From positions 141,327 through 183,650 of the forward strand of contig JBNGIO010006081.1 in assembly GCA_049999805.1 (NCBI GenBank): a stretch of 42,324 nt of DNA, in the 5' to 3' direction. This DNA is from Folioceros fuciformis. Its lineage: Eukaryota; Anthocerotophyta; Anthocerotopsida; Anthocerotales. The notes under the pieces were generated by a model. It had not been told where the DNA came from and searched no databases. It was given only the letters and a program-made list of their open reading frames with translations. This document shows, one piece after another, positions 1 to 10,993 of this stretch. The first letter of the stretch is position 1; each line of letters starts with the position of its first letter. The translations under genes and the position numbers were made by a program.

Positions 1-318
1 ACTTTCCATATGTGCAAGCTCCACCCAGGCCGCCTGCAAAATAACCCGCCATGCAACAACACTCCCTTCCTTAAACCGGGCTAGGAAACGTAGCAGGCTA
101 TCGAAGAGTGCATCTAAACTTTCATATACCTATATTGACCTTACGAAAAAAAAAGCCAAATCCAAGGTGGAAAGTCCACCATATTGTGCAATTGATACAT
201 GTCACGGGCTCATTGGATGCTAAGGCTGTCGTGTTTGATTCATGCAACTTAAAGCTTCTAGTTGTAGGCTTCGTAACTTTTGGCTTATGCTTTTTGATGT
301 GCAGGCATTAACATTTAG

Positions 319-807
319 GGCAAAGTGGCCACCAAAATTTCGTCAATATGCTACGACTTTAATAAAACTGCTGAAGCATGCCAACAGAAGTGGAAGTCCA
401 TTTATAATGAATACAAAGAGGACAAAGCAATTAATGCCACTTCATGGAATGCTAGGTCTGAGACTTATCAATGGTTTGTTTTGGTGGACCAGTATATGCA
501 TTTAAGGGCCCATGTAGTTTGTTTGGCACATGCCGATTCGCATAACCCGCTAGTGGGAGGTTGCAGTTCCAGTAACGTTGATCCCGAAGTTGACATTGTA
601 AGTGCTGGTAGACAAAGTAATGGTAGCGAAGCTTTTGGTGTTGGAAATAAAACCAAGTCAGCTGTTGCTTCCGAGTCCAGTTACGTGGGTAAGGCTATTC
701 AATCCATGGACAATGTGATAGCAGAGATGTCTAGTAGGGAGGATAGGAAGCTTGCACTACTAGAGACGTTAGTTGCAGCACTAATGCGGCGCAATGAGGA
801 TAGCTAA
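319..807 (+). CDS. Myb/SANT-like (trihelix-type) DNA-binding protein of a Harbinger element, 3' exon
   Basis: The reading frame is closed by TAG at 316-318. That same tag is a good splice acceptor, so 319 is taken as the start of an internal exon and the first exon(s) lie upstream or outside the window. The visible protein has the second half of a Myb/SANT-like domain: AEACQQKWKSIYNEYKEDK, then a Trp/Phe-containing third helix (QWFVLVDQYM). A Ser/Gly-rich linker and a C-terminal charged helix (SREDRKLALLETLVAALMRR) follow, the latter possibly for dimerisation. This layout matches the second ORF of PIF/Harbinger transposons, and the transposase sits convergently about 440 bp downstream. This exon has no internal stop, so it is better preserved than its partner. 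A host trihelix factor is a less likely alternative. Confidence 0.6.
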   Translation, partial: GKVATKISSICYDFNKTAEACQQKWKSIYNEYKEDKAINATSWNARSETYQWFVLVDQYMHLRAHVVCLAHADSHNPLVGGCSSSNVDPEVDIVSAGRQSNGSEAFGVGNKTKSAVASESSYVGKAIQSMDNVIAEMSSREDRKLALLETLVAALMRRNEDS

Positions 808-1243
808 AGTTCTATGCCGTAGAATTGAGATCAATTTGTTGTTTAAGCCTTGGACAAACTTGAATGACATAGACTTTTAAGACAAGGCACGTTCTGGATT
901 GCGCACATCATGGATGGTTATCTTAGAAGTAACATGCTCTTATTTCCTATTCTTCACCCTCTTATTTCCTATTCTTCACCATCCCCCTCTACTAAACGAA
1001 TGCCCCTACTTGTAAATAGCGCTGATGCAAGAAGCTCTTGCTTTCTCATTCCTTCCCGATACCCCCCTGTGTCAAATTCAGCTCCATCAAGGGGTGACAT
1101 GGCATCCTCTTAGGGTGGATGCCTTACATCCAATCGAATATGGTGGAGCAAAGCTAAAGCATCCTATGCTGCTAATGCTGCTTGCCTTTGTGGATTGTCA
1201 GTATATGAACACCCAATTGCAGTTCACACTCTATAACAACTTC

Positions 1244-1940
1244 CTATAGCCATTCTTCATGAAACATATCTGTATGTATGGTACAAATGTTGTGCAGTAA
1301 TAAACAAGCTTGGACTACCCTGGGCACATTTGCAATGCTAATATCTAGGCGCTTCAACAAGCACCTCCATCTTGCCTTCAAGATGCTAGAAGCTCGTTCT
1401 ACCGCCATGCGAGTGCTACTCTGTGCATAGTTCCAATGCTTTTGCACATATGTCAAGCCATCACGAGAACCACGGAAAGGAGTAAGCAAATACAATCTGG
1501 GCTTGTACCCTGCATCATCAACCAAACTGTAGTGGCGTAGCATGCCTCTTTCGCAGTTACGACCCAACCTTGTTCTCTTAAATAAATTGCAGTGATTCAG
1601 ACTACCTGTCCAACCAAAATCGTAATCCCAAATAATGCATTTTGCAGTGATAGTAAGTTGGAGCAGCTGCGAGTTAAACCCTTTTCCATTGTAGTCTTCT
1701 GCCTTGGCATGTGATGGCCTAAGAATGGGGACATGAGAGCTATCAAGTGCACCAACCACAAAAGGGATACCTTGTAGTGCTTCAAATGTGTCGAGGCTAA
1801 GCAAGGAAATAAAAACAAGAGTGCAATTTAGTGACAAGAGCAACGCAAAAGCCATGCGTAACATTTCCAACAGTAGACATGCTGTACCCAAACAAGTCAC
1901 CAATGGTCACCTGAAGCCAACTGGTAAAGACCATTGCCAC
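1244..1940 (-). pseudogene. PIF/Harbinger transposase (HARBI1-like, DDE_Tnp_4), frameshifted
   Basis: The catalytic half is open from 1903 to 1244: VVGALDSSHVPI holds the first Asp, VERASSILKARWR holds the final Glu, and an LLHNIC-type end follows. The DNA-binding half is spread over the other two frames. VAMVF and IGDLFGYSMSTVGNVT use the codon phase that starts at 1904, YQLASGDHW uses the phase starting at 1926, and the catalytic domain uses the phase starting at 1903. All three minus frames are therefore needed to read one protein. The motif normally written GS-x-HD reads GSLNHC here, so the second catalytic Asp appears to be His (CAC where GAC is expected). No single ATG-initiated ORF covers the domain. 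I conclude it is a dead transposase. Confidence 0.8.
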
Positions 1941-2040
1941 TTTCACTTCTACTAGAACCGCTTTGCGGAATTGAGTATCCGTTGTGAAAAGAGACGGCCC
2001 CGCTTCATCTGTTTACAGGAAGATGTTGTGCTCTGGTTAG

Positions 2041-2628
2041 TAACTTGTGTAATCAGAATAAGAATAATTTACAAATAATATGAGAGACAATAATTGAATA
2101 GAACTTAGCCGGAGCATTGGGAAATAAGAAGTGATATAGGTACATATACATACGCACAATTATGCATATGTATATTATTCTGGGGGATTTGGCAATTCGG
2201 AGATTAGACGAGTGATGTTATGGATATTCATATGGTATGTATCTTGCAAGAGGAAGAGGAGGTACGGAGGAAGGTAGAGTACTTTGAAGCACAGGTCCAG
2301 GTGTGCGTATGGTACAGCATGGGACGTGCAACACTGAAACCTATTACGTGGCGCTGGCACTTGCTATTAGGGCCGCCAGTGGGAACGTGGTATTTATAGG
2401 GACAGTGAAGTGGGCGCCGCTGTTTGAATGGGTACCAGATTTTTTTAGACCGGGTCAGTAGTCAGTGCAGTACACAGTATTGTCAGCCGCGGGGGCCGCG
2501 TAGGAGTAGGAGTCGAAGTCGGAGTCGGAGTCGGAGTCGGCGACGGGAAGTCGAACCCGGAGTGTCTGGCGGGGTGGAATTCGAAGCTGCGTCACCCGCC
2601 TGGCACATGAGGCGCCGCAGGTGGTGTC
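2041..2628. other. Spacer and upstream leader with hexanucleotide repeat
   Basis: No gene is supported here. The left part (to about 2200) is AT-rich; the right part turns GC-rich. At 2501-2540 there is an imperfect GGAGTC hexamer array (TAGGAG, TCGAAG, then repeated TCGGAG). The stretch probably holds upstream control sequence or an unseen 5' exon of the receptor kinase gene that starts at 4204. Confidence 0.4.
2501..2540. repeat. GGAGTC hexanucleotide microsatellite
   Basis: About six imperfect copies of a GGAGTC/GAAGTC hexamer lie immediately before a GC-rich segment that is cut by the 100-N gap. The short ORFs read through it (Arg/Ser or Asp/Ser dipeptides) are products of the repeat, not genes. 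Confidence 0.85.
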
Positions 2629-2728
2629 NNNNNNNNNNNNNNNNNNNNNNNNNNNNNNNNNNNNNNNNNNNNNNNNNNNNNNNNNNNNNNNNNNNNNNNN
2701 NNNNNNNNNNNNNNNNNNNNNNNNNNNN
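2629..2728. other. Assembly gap (100 N)
   Basis: Exactly 100 undetermined bases, the usual placeholder for a gap of unknown size. Nothing can be read across it. Confidence 0.99.
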
Positions 2729-4203
2729 GTAGCAGCCAGGCACCACTGCCAGCCAGCCAGCCACCCACCCACCCAACCAGCCGGCGATAATCATTCGTCT
2801 ATCGCTCCCGCTTTGTCCTCTGCACTGCCACTGCACCGATGCTCTTGCAAGCGGCACTGTAGCGCGATCGGCCTCTGCGTGCCGATCAGCGTTGGTCGTG
2901 CTGCCGCTCGCAGCATCGAAGGCGGGAGTCGGGACAGCGAAATGCGAACGATAGAAGCGCGGGGGCCGAGAGCGATGCCTTCCCCTGTCAGCCATGGTGA
3001 AAGTGAAGGTGAAAAGGGAGCTGCAGCCTGAAGCGCCTGCGTGCATGGAGGTGGGGAAAAGGATGGCACCCAAAGCTGTTTTGCCGCACAAGAGTCTTCT
3101 GCTGCTACAGTGAGCCTGTCTGTGATGCTACAGGGGCCGCCACTCCTTCTCGTGTTTCTCTTGCTGCGGCAGGAGAAGGGAGGGGTAAAGATAGTGCGCG
3201 TTGCACGGCAGGGGCAAATTTCTTGCTGCCGCTGCCGCTGCTGCTGCTGCTGCTGCACTGTTGTGTGTGTGGAAGTGGTAGGTGGCTTCGGTACAGCACT
3301 GGGGCCCGGGGCCGCGCCGCGTGATTACCGTTGCTGCCGGTGGAGCTTATCCCCGCGTGCTAAGCATGCTTGCAAGAAAGCAAGCGATCGTGTGATGCGA
3401 GATGGAGGAGGTCTCTGGCACTGGCAGGCGCAGGCATGCGCGCTCTGCTTAGTGTGGAATTGAACAGTTCTGACAGCGGGGGAAGTGGCCGGCCCCTGGA
3501 ACAGCAGCGCGGTGTGTACGGGCAGCTGCGGGCTCGTGGCTGGCAAATCCCAAGGCCGCTTCCCGAAAGCCGGGAATTCGGCGTGCGCGGGCGCTTGCGT
3601 GCTTGCAATTTGTTGCCGTGGAAAAAGTTTCCTGATCGGGGACGCTTCCTCCCACTTTCTGGCGCGCCCCCCGGGTCTGGATCGGATGCTGTTCTGCTCG
3701 TCGGTGTCTGGAGGGATTTTAGCGTCCGCGCTGACCGCGCGCGAGCTCGTGGAGCAGCAGGATGCGCCCGCCGGATGACGGCTTTTGCGACGGACGACGA
3801 GATCTGGCATGCGGACGAGGTATTAGTGAAGCGCGCGAGGGGAATGTGTCGAACGTGAGGAAGCATGGCAGTGAGTTTCGATGGCGGGGGTCCGATGTCT
3901 TCTCGTGAAGCCCGTGGCCGCGTTGCGTCTATTAAGTTCGCCAATTCTTCGTGGCATGGGGCCTGGTGGCCATCGAAGGCCCAGACTGGGAGAACCTGCA
4001 CCGACGTAGGAGTAGCCTTGACATGTTTTAGCAAATTTGCAGGATTTTTGGTTGATGCACGGGAGCTCCAATCAGGCGCACCGCACAATTGCGTTGGAGA
4101 ATCAGCATTGCAGTACACAGGGCTCTGCTAGTTGTATGGCCACAGTCATCGTGATGGTTTTAGGTCACCTTGTTTGTTGAAGGAAGACTCAGGTTTATTC
4201 TTT
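2729..4203 (+). promoter_or_regulatory. GC-rich leader/promoter region of the LRR receptor gene
   Basis: This CpG-rich stretch contains a CCAGCCAGCCACCCACCCACC run (about 2749-2775) and a GCTGCCGCTGCTGCTG triplet run at about 3222-3256. Many long ORFs cross it on both strands because high GC depletes stops; none resembles a protein family. It probably holds the promoter, the 5' UTR and possibly 5' UTR introns of the receptor gene. One ATG ORF (3865-4131, 88 codons) ends just before the receptor start and could act as an upstream ORF if it lies in the mRNA. I cannot place a TATA box or transcription start with confidence. Confidence 0.4.
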
Positions 4204-7200
4204 ATGTTGATGGGAAAGGATAACTCCTCGCTGCGATGGTTCCTGCTCATGTATCAGCTGCTTTTCCTCGTTGCAGCGTGTTGCGCACAGGGAAATGCTC
4301 CAGCTCCTGGCCCTTCGGTTTTAGCAGACACTCAGGAGGCAGAGGCCATGCTCAGTCTCAGGTGGGATTTGCACATCAAGGATCGGCAATGGTCGAAGCG
4401 CACTGATCCGTGCTACAACTGGACCGGCGTAACTTGCGATTCCCAGGGGCATGTTGTGGGAATCAATCTCACAGGACTGATCAGGAACCTTCTTGGTCGG
4501 GCCAACGCTTCGTTTGCTCTCGATGCTCTTCAAAGACTTCCGTTTTTGCAGATCTTCAATGCATCTGGATTCACTCTCCGGGGAACTTTCCCTGACTGGT
4601 TTGGGAGCTTGCGGTCCCTGGTTCTTTTGGATTTTACTTCCACATCCGTGAATGGGACCATTCCTGCTTCTTTTGGGAATTTGACAAACGTCACTGTTAT
4701 GTCATTGGCGGATAACAACCTCAGTGGACCAATCCCTTCCTCATTAGGGAATCTGATTGGTATCAAAGCTCTTAACTTATCCCTTAATGGTCTTACTGGA
4801 GAAATCCCGGCCACTTTAGAGAGTGTGAAAAACATAACAGTGCTGGATCTATCACGCAACCAGTTGGAAGGATTATTTCTGGAGACGATAACGAAGCTTT
4901 CTCAGATACAGGAACTACATCTTGCAGGCAACCGCTTCACAGGCAACATTCCTGCAGAGATTGGGAACCTGGTTGCTTTGGCTAATTTGGATTTGAGTTC
5001 GAATGCTGTCTTTGGCCCTTGTCCTCTAGAGTTGGGAAACCTTGTGAATCTCCGCAGCCTTAACCTGTCACACAACTTTCTGAATGGCAACATCCCTGAC
5101 TTAGGAGCCTTGGACAGCCTTTCTGTCATGGACCTTTCCTATAATAATTTTTCAGGGACTCTGCCTCTGAACTTCCCAGTCCCAGCGAATGTTGAAAGCA
5201 TATTGCTGTCAAGCAATCTATTGTATGGACCTATTCCTGGCCTGCTTTTAAGTTCACCAAGCCTCTCTCTGCTGAACGTATCTAGCAATTACTTCAATGG
5301 CAACTTGCCTCTGACGAATTCTGTAGAGTCCTTTCTCTATGATGATAACTGTTTAGCAGGTGCACCAGGGCAGCGGTCTTCAACTGATTGTCAGTCCTTT
5401 TACTTGGGGGTAGGGACTGTTGCGGATAATCCTCAATCCACTGGCCCCATACTTCCACCACCTAGTGGCAAACACAGCAATCGGCTTGCAACGTTAATCG
5501 GAGTCGCTTCAGGGATAGCTGTGATTGCTATTATTATCACTTTGCTTTTGTTCTACTTGAGGTACGAGAGAAGATCGACTGCTGGTAAGGAAGTTGATCA
5601 CACTAGTGATAGGGGACAAGGAGCCCTGTCAAGAGCTGTGGCAGGGATGACTAAGGGAGAAACATTCTCGTATGCTGAGCTGCAGAGGGCTACTCAGCAC
5701 TTTAGTGCGGCGAATTTGATCACTGTAGGTCACTCTGGCGACCTATACAAGGGCTTCCTGGATGAGGGTGCACCAATAGTTGTGAAGCGAGTGAATTTCA
5801 GCAGAAACAAGAGGGAGGGGTTTGTTGCGGAGCTTGAGCTTTTCCGCAAAGCTTCACACACGAGACTCATTCCTCTCATCGGACACTGTCTTGAACGAGA
5901 GGATGAAAAGTTCCTTGTCTATAAATTCATGCCCAATAGTGATTTAGGTTATGCCCTGCGCAAAAAGGACAGCCCTAGTCCACCAGGAGACACAGTGCAG
6001 TCGTTGGACTGGATAACCCGCCTGAAAATTGCACTTGGAGCTGCCGAGGGTCTCGCGTACTTGCATCATGAATGTTCTCCAGCGTTCGTTCACAGGTTAT
6101 ACTCGGCTTTCTGGTTCTGAACTTGTTCTTAGGGTTTTCCTTTTACATAGCTATTAGATTTGGTACTTGTACTTATCTGCTGATGGAAACCTGTGTGTGG
6201 CAGGGACATCAAGGCCAGTAGCATACTGCTGGATGACAAGTTTGAAGTGAGGCTTGGAAGCCTGAGTGAAGCTTGTCCACAGCAAAGGGAGTCCCATTCT
6301 AGGCGAATATCACAGCTATTTCGTATATCGCAGTAAGTCTCCTGGTTTCTGCTATAGCTCCTTAAACAAGATGCAGATTTGCGTTTTCTCGAGAATAGTG
6401 GACAAGTTTTGCAACTGCTTGCAGCATCTCGAGAGGAATGGGAGATTCAATGCGCGATAGAAATGCAGTGACCTGTTTATTGCAGTTTCTTTCAAATACT
6501 GACTGTCTGTGTGGATGTTGCTTGGATTACAGATCAGCCAAGCAAGGTGATCCAGGTGTGTACAATTTTGGTTGGTGGCCATACTACAGAGGAAGTGTGT
6601 TTTTAGGACCTTTTCTGATATAAAGTTATGTTCTGCAGGAATACCTGTTCCATCATGTTCCTATGATGTTTTCTGCTTTGGGAAAGTGCTGTTAGAGCTT
6701 GTTTCTGGAAACCTTGGCATCAGCTGTTCAGAGGAGGGGGTTGATGCCTGGCTTGAATGGGCTCTGCCTCTCATTAAACCCGATGATAAGGATTCCATCT
6801 TAAAGCTGCTAGATCCGTCTCTAAATGTAGAGGAAGACCTGCTGGAGGAGGTGTGGGCCATGGGAATCATAGCGAAGTCCTGCCTTCACCCAAGGCCCTC
6901 AAAGAGACCTAACATGCGTCATATATCCAAGGCTTTGGAGAATCCGTCACGAGTGGTTAGAGAAGATAATGGCAGCGGCAGAATCAGATCCTCTCCCCGT
7001 AGCTCACGCAGTGGAATTTTCTTCGAGAGTTGGCGGCATAGCTCATCTGAAACTGTTATTATCCCAGGTACTCTCAGGGAAGAATACTCTATAGATATCA
7101 ATCCTAGATACACAACAGGAACGTCTGCATCCCAAGGTTCACAAGGAGAGAACGCTAACAGGAAGACAGGTTCAAGTGAAATATTTCCTGAACCTGTCGA

Positions 7201-7222
7201 TGACAGAACCAGATATAAGTAA
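4204..7222 (+). CDS. LRR receptor-like protein, predicted pseudokinase (At2g16250-like)
   Basis: Exons 4204-6095, 6204-6332, 6533-6546 and 6639-7222 join to 2619 nt (872 aa). The first in-frame ATG is at 4204 (another at 4210), giving a hydrophobic signal peptide (residues ~11-27). An LRR N-terminal cap with a Cys pair (PCYNWTGVTC) and about ten leucine-rich repeats follow. One transmembrane helix lies near residues 429-454, then a kinase-like domain and a C-terminal Ser-rich tail. The invariant Lys (VVKRV) and HRD Asp (HRDIKASSIL) are present. The HRDxKxxN Asn is Ser, the DFG Asp is absent (VRLGSL), and the glycine loop is reduced. The Arabidopsis At2g16250 type has the same changes, so this is family-wide loss, not decay. 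It likely signals from the plasma membrane through partners. The third exon is only 14 nt; phases agree on both sides. Confidence 0.85.
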
Positions 7223-7669
7223 CGGGGGTGCCTCAGCATCGAAGCAGTGATTTGCGGCAGACTGTCAACGGTTGGACGGAGATGATTCACCTGGAGAGTG
7301 TGTAAAGCTAGAGCAGGCTTGGTGATTTTTTGGCCTTTCCTGTTGGCTGGGTTGGCGTTGAGAGGGAAATCAGCTGCCGCTCAACAAGAGTTCAGTTACA
7401 ATAACACAGGTGGACCCGAGTTTTTTATGTGGTCTGCCAGCCGTCACGTCACTAGAGAAATCTCGTGGGAACAATTCTCACGCTGCTTTGTCTGTCTTGT
7501 CTTGTCTCACCCCGCTTGGTCTCTCTACCCTGCCTAGAGTGTGAGGGAATATTGTACAGATGGCATGGAGAAGTACACTGAAGGAGAAACACAGAAGGAA
7601 TGTCTCGTTGTCAGTACCGTGTACATAATTGACAAGCAGTTAGTTGCACACGCGCGTGGTCCACACACA
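7223..7669. other. Convergent 3' spacer
   Basis: This lies between the stop of the receptor gene (+) and the stop of the DUF2993-like gene (-). It probably holds both 3' UTRs. I see no family-level coding signal or repeat in it. Confidence 0.5.
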
Positions 7670-9078
7670 TTACGGAGTGACCTCGAACTCGCCTGTAACC
7701 GAGACTAAAGGCGTGACTACGTCTAGCTTGCATATTTGCACCCCGGACATTCCAAATTGCCTTTCCACCAGGTCAGTTTTCCTTTCTCCCGGCCTTGTGC
7801 TGTCGACCGAGTAGACATGAAGAGTCCTCCCTTCGTCTTTCACCTCCAAACACAAGCCGACCGGCTTACCGGACTTCGGCCCCCACAGCTGCAGAAAGCC
7901 GTCGCGGACGGAAACGGAGAGCTCGGGAATCCCGCTGCTGAGATTCCACTGCTGTGGAAGAATGTCGGTGAGAGCGCCCGAAATCAGAGGGCTGGAAAGG
8001 CTGTCACCACCAGTACCGCTATGGTGTCACCGTCCGCTGGCACACCAAATGTCCAAGACTCCAAGGCCAATGAAAGAGACAAAACCTGGTATTGAGATCC
8101 TTCTCTTGAATGCCGATGGATGCAATCACGCTGAACGGTTGCAACAACGGCTTATTGCCGCCGAATTGGAACGTGAGAGGGGAGGATGTCATATCAACAA
8201 TCGTCAGTGCCAAACCCTGCGGAAGCATGATTCGTCACCAGCTCTGCTAATTTCTTCCACTACGGAAGGTGAGCAGTATCCTCACAAAGATAGATACCTT
8301 GTACACGACTCCCTTCGCAAACACTCGGACTCCCTTCACCTGGCCAGTAAGGAGCTCCTGATTCCTCCCTGCCACCGATATCTTGAGCTCCGCGCAGGTC
8401 TCAAGCTGCGAGCGCGGAAGATTTGTCACGTCTGGCGTTACAGAAACAAGTAGCTTGGAAAATGCAGGACGTGCGGCACCTGCGCGCGGACATAAGCGTG
8501 CAGCGCCTTCTCTATGATGGATCCGAAGAAGCTCCCTGAATCGGCGGGCAATTCTGGTTCTTCATGGCGCAAGACAGCCTGAATGTGAAGTCTAGCAAAA
8601 CATTTGAAGCCCGCGCTCCTAGGCACCCGCCAGCCTGTGTCTTGCGTTCTGGAAAGAGGCTTACACCTGACAAAAAATTCAGGAGCTTTCCCTGGAAAGC
8701 GAGGGAGTCACAGTGAATGAGTGAAATGACGGCACCGGGAATCGTGGCTCCAATCAGGCTGGATTGGCACCGGATGTAACTGGCTGCCTGGTCGCACCCC
8801 CGGAAAATGTTGGCCCAGTGATCGTAGTCGACTTGGGCGAAGAAGAGGGGGGCAGGGAGGCGAGGCAGAGGGAGAAGCATCCGACAGCAAGGACCCGAAT
8901 AATCGGGGATTCCACGAGACCAAATTACCAACCTGAAGGAGCCCGGAAGAAGGTCCGGGCGCAGCTCAGATCTAAGTGGCGCGTCGTGAGTGGTGGAACA
9001 GCAAGCGCCGGCTGCAGCGTCCATCGATGGCTTGACTGTGCCGCCATCGATGCGAAGAGGCGCGGGAGGACTGATCAT
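7670..9078 (-). CDS. DUF2993/LmeA-like putative phospholipid-binding protein, plastid-targeted?
   Basis: Rebuilt from five exons on the minus strand: 8933-9078, 8480-8666, 8298-8405, 8086-8216 and 7670-8018. They join to 921 nt (306 aa) with GT-AG borders and matching phases. The core reads FFGSIIEKALHAYVRAQ, then AELKISVAGRNQELLTGQ, a VRVFAKGVVYKGLALTIVDM strand-turn, IASIGIQEKDLN and SPLISGALTDIL. This is the pattern of DUF2993 (LmeA) proteins, which bind phospholipid; plant and cyanobacterial members exist. The first ~60 residues are rich in Ser, Arg, Ala and Pro and could be a plastid transit peptide (inference). The start is the ATG at 9078; a second in-frame ATG at 9024 is possible. It is divergent from the mitochondrial carrier gene. 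No single ORF shows it, so the model depends on my splice choices. Confidence 0.6.
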
Positions 9079-9314
9079 TCTTCACTGCGGGAGGTTTTAG
9101 GGATTGCGCGGCTGCCTACCCTGGGGCTGCTTGCTCAGAGGTTTAGCCAACCACGCGAGCTCGCTGTGCATAGTCTGTACACCTCCACCCGCGCCTCCCC
9201 ACGTGTTGCTCTCCCCCTGGAACACCGCTTTTCGGGACGGGGCGAATCGCGATTGCCGAATTCCTGCCCACAAATCATGCGAATGCACCGTGCGCGGTGT
9301 CGCCATCATTAACT
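9079..9314. promoter_or_regulatory. Bidirectional promoter between DUF2993-like gene and mitochondrial carrier
   Basis: Only 236 bp separate the two divergent start codons, so both 5' UTRs and core promoters must share this interval, or first exons must overlap. I see no clear TATA box. The sequence is C-rich towards the carrier. Confidence 0.55.
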
Positions 9315-10993
9315 ATGAGTGCACCACATGCCCAGGCTGCTCTTCCGCAGGCGGAGATTAACTGGGACAGGTACGGATGCTGCCTTGGTCCTAACGTTTG
9401 CCATGTGATGCTTAAGCTTGGATTGGACCGCCAAGCCCGTAGATGACTGTCTATCTCGCTGCTGCTAAGATTGGGATCATTTTGCTTGGATAGGGTTGGT
9501 GGTGAATCCGTTTCTGCTTCTGCTGCCACTCCCGCCTCCTGTTGAGGTTACTCTGCTGCGTTGATTGTGCAGATTGGATAAGTCCAAATTTTTCTGGACA
9601 GGGGCAGGCCTGTTTTCGGGAGTGTCTGCTTTCCTGTATCCTATAACAGTCATCAAGACAAGGTCGCAGGTTGGTTCTGGAGATTCCAGCTACAAGTCAG
9701 CTCCGGCAATCTTCAAGCATATTCTTCGGACCGATGGATTTCGAGGATTTTATCGTGGGTTTGGGACTGTTATCACGGGGTTGATTCCTAGCAGGGTCAT
9801 TTTCATGACAGCCCTGGAGACTTCCAAGGCAAAGACTTTGGATATTATTAAGGATTTCGACCTTCCGGAAGCGACTCAGGCAGCTGTAGCAAATGGAGTT
9901 GCGGGCCTCGTCTCTTCTGTGTCCTCTCAAGTTATTTTTGTCCCTCTCGACGTGGTAGGTTCACTGGGTCGGTTGCTTGTCTTCTTGGAGGAAATCAGTG
10001 CACCAGCTAAGTCATTTTGCTGCTGGATCTGTCCTTTCCATGTTCCTGATTTCCTTCAATGTCTACAGGTCAGCCAGAGATTGATGGTGCAGGGCACCCC
10101 AGGTTCTAGACAATATTCAGGAGGGTTGGATGCTTTTCAAAAAATCTGGAGGGCCGATGGCATTCGCGGACTGTACAGGGGTTTTGGTATGTCTGTGCTT
10201 ACCTACTCGCCCAACAGTGCGGTCTGGTGGGCAGCTTATGGATCCAGTCAACGGATTATTTGGAGGTTGGTAACTTGTGTTTTTGCAGTCCCAACCGTGA
10301 ATGATTCAAATATGCGTGCCGGCGCTAGGCATTGACAACATCTGAAGCAAGTTTGTTGTGTTGAAACGGCTGGATGCCAACTTTCCACCACAACGAAATT
10401 GTGCCTACGCATATCTTATGCAATGTGGTCTTATGTAGGGAACTTGGGTTCACTGATGGGAGTAAAAGGGAGTATCCAAGCTTAGCCCAGGTTGTTGGAG
10501 TTCAGGCTACTGGAGGCATTGTTGCAGGTGCTGTGGCGTCGCTGGTGACCACGCCTATGGATACTGTCAAAACTCGCTTACAGGTGAACTTTGGTGATGC
10601 CTGTTTGTAGCCGTACAGTTCTTCCTTGTGTTGATGCAATGCTTACTGTTCTTTCGTTGCATGCAATCTGTCTAATCAGGTGATGGAGCACGAAGGAGAA
10701 GGAAAGCCCAGTGTTGCACAAACTGTGAAGAGGCTTCTGCGTGAGGATGGATGGAAGGGCTTTTACAGAGGTCTGGGTCCACGATTTGTCAGCATGTCGC
10801 TATGGGGAACTTCCATGATTGTGACATACGAGTTTTTGAGTACGTTGTTGGGAAACTTGGGACATCGCTGTGGTTTTGGAGCTTCTGTTTTGAGCTGATG
10901 ACTATCTTTGAATATAAGTTAACGCCAGCATTGTTGTGGGTCTGTGTAACAGAACGGTTTTCCGTGAAGCAGGACGACGATAAGGCTGAGTGA
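9315..10993 (+). CDS. Mitochondrial carrier family protein, SLC25A44-like
   Basis: Six exons (9315-9370, 9573-9954, 10069-10265, 10439-10583, 10680-10839, 10953-10993) join to 981 nt, 326 aa, the normal size for a SLC25 carrier. Three repeats are visible, each with the carrier signature: YPITVIKTR, VPLDVVSQR and TPMDTVKTR, followed by GFRGFYRGFG, GIRGLYRGFG and GWKGFYRGLG. The N-terminus EINWDRLDKSKFF and the overall order match the plant/animal SLC25A44 group. Animal SLC25A44 moves branched-chain amino acids into mitochondria; whether the plant protein does the same is not shown by sequence. It should span the inner mitochondrial membrane six times. The C-terminus is a short charged tail (KQDDDKAE). 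Exon phases are all consistent and no lesion is seen. Confidence 0.9.

Larger units (their letters stand above)
1..2040. mobile_element. Decayed PIF/Harbinger DNA transposon (partial, left end outside window)
   Basis: Two genes typical of PIF/Harbinger elements lie tail to tail here: a Myb/SANT-like DNA-binding gene on the plus strand (319-807) and a DDE_Tnp_4-type transposase on the minus strand (about 1244-1940). Established knowledge: these elements need both proteins, the Myb-like one to bind the ends and assist nuclear import of the transposase. The transposase is broken, so this copy cannot move on its own. I could not find terminal inverted repeats or a TTA/TAA target duplication. The left end probably lies before base 1 and the right end is set loosely near 2040, where transposase similarity fades. 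Confidence 0.75.

Noticed and set aside
3360-4118. 252-codon minus-strand ORF upstream of the receptor gene
   Set aside because: GC-rich DNA depleted of stops; Arg/Pro/Ser-rich product without domains; overlaps other open frames on both strands.
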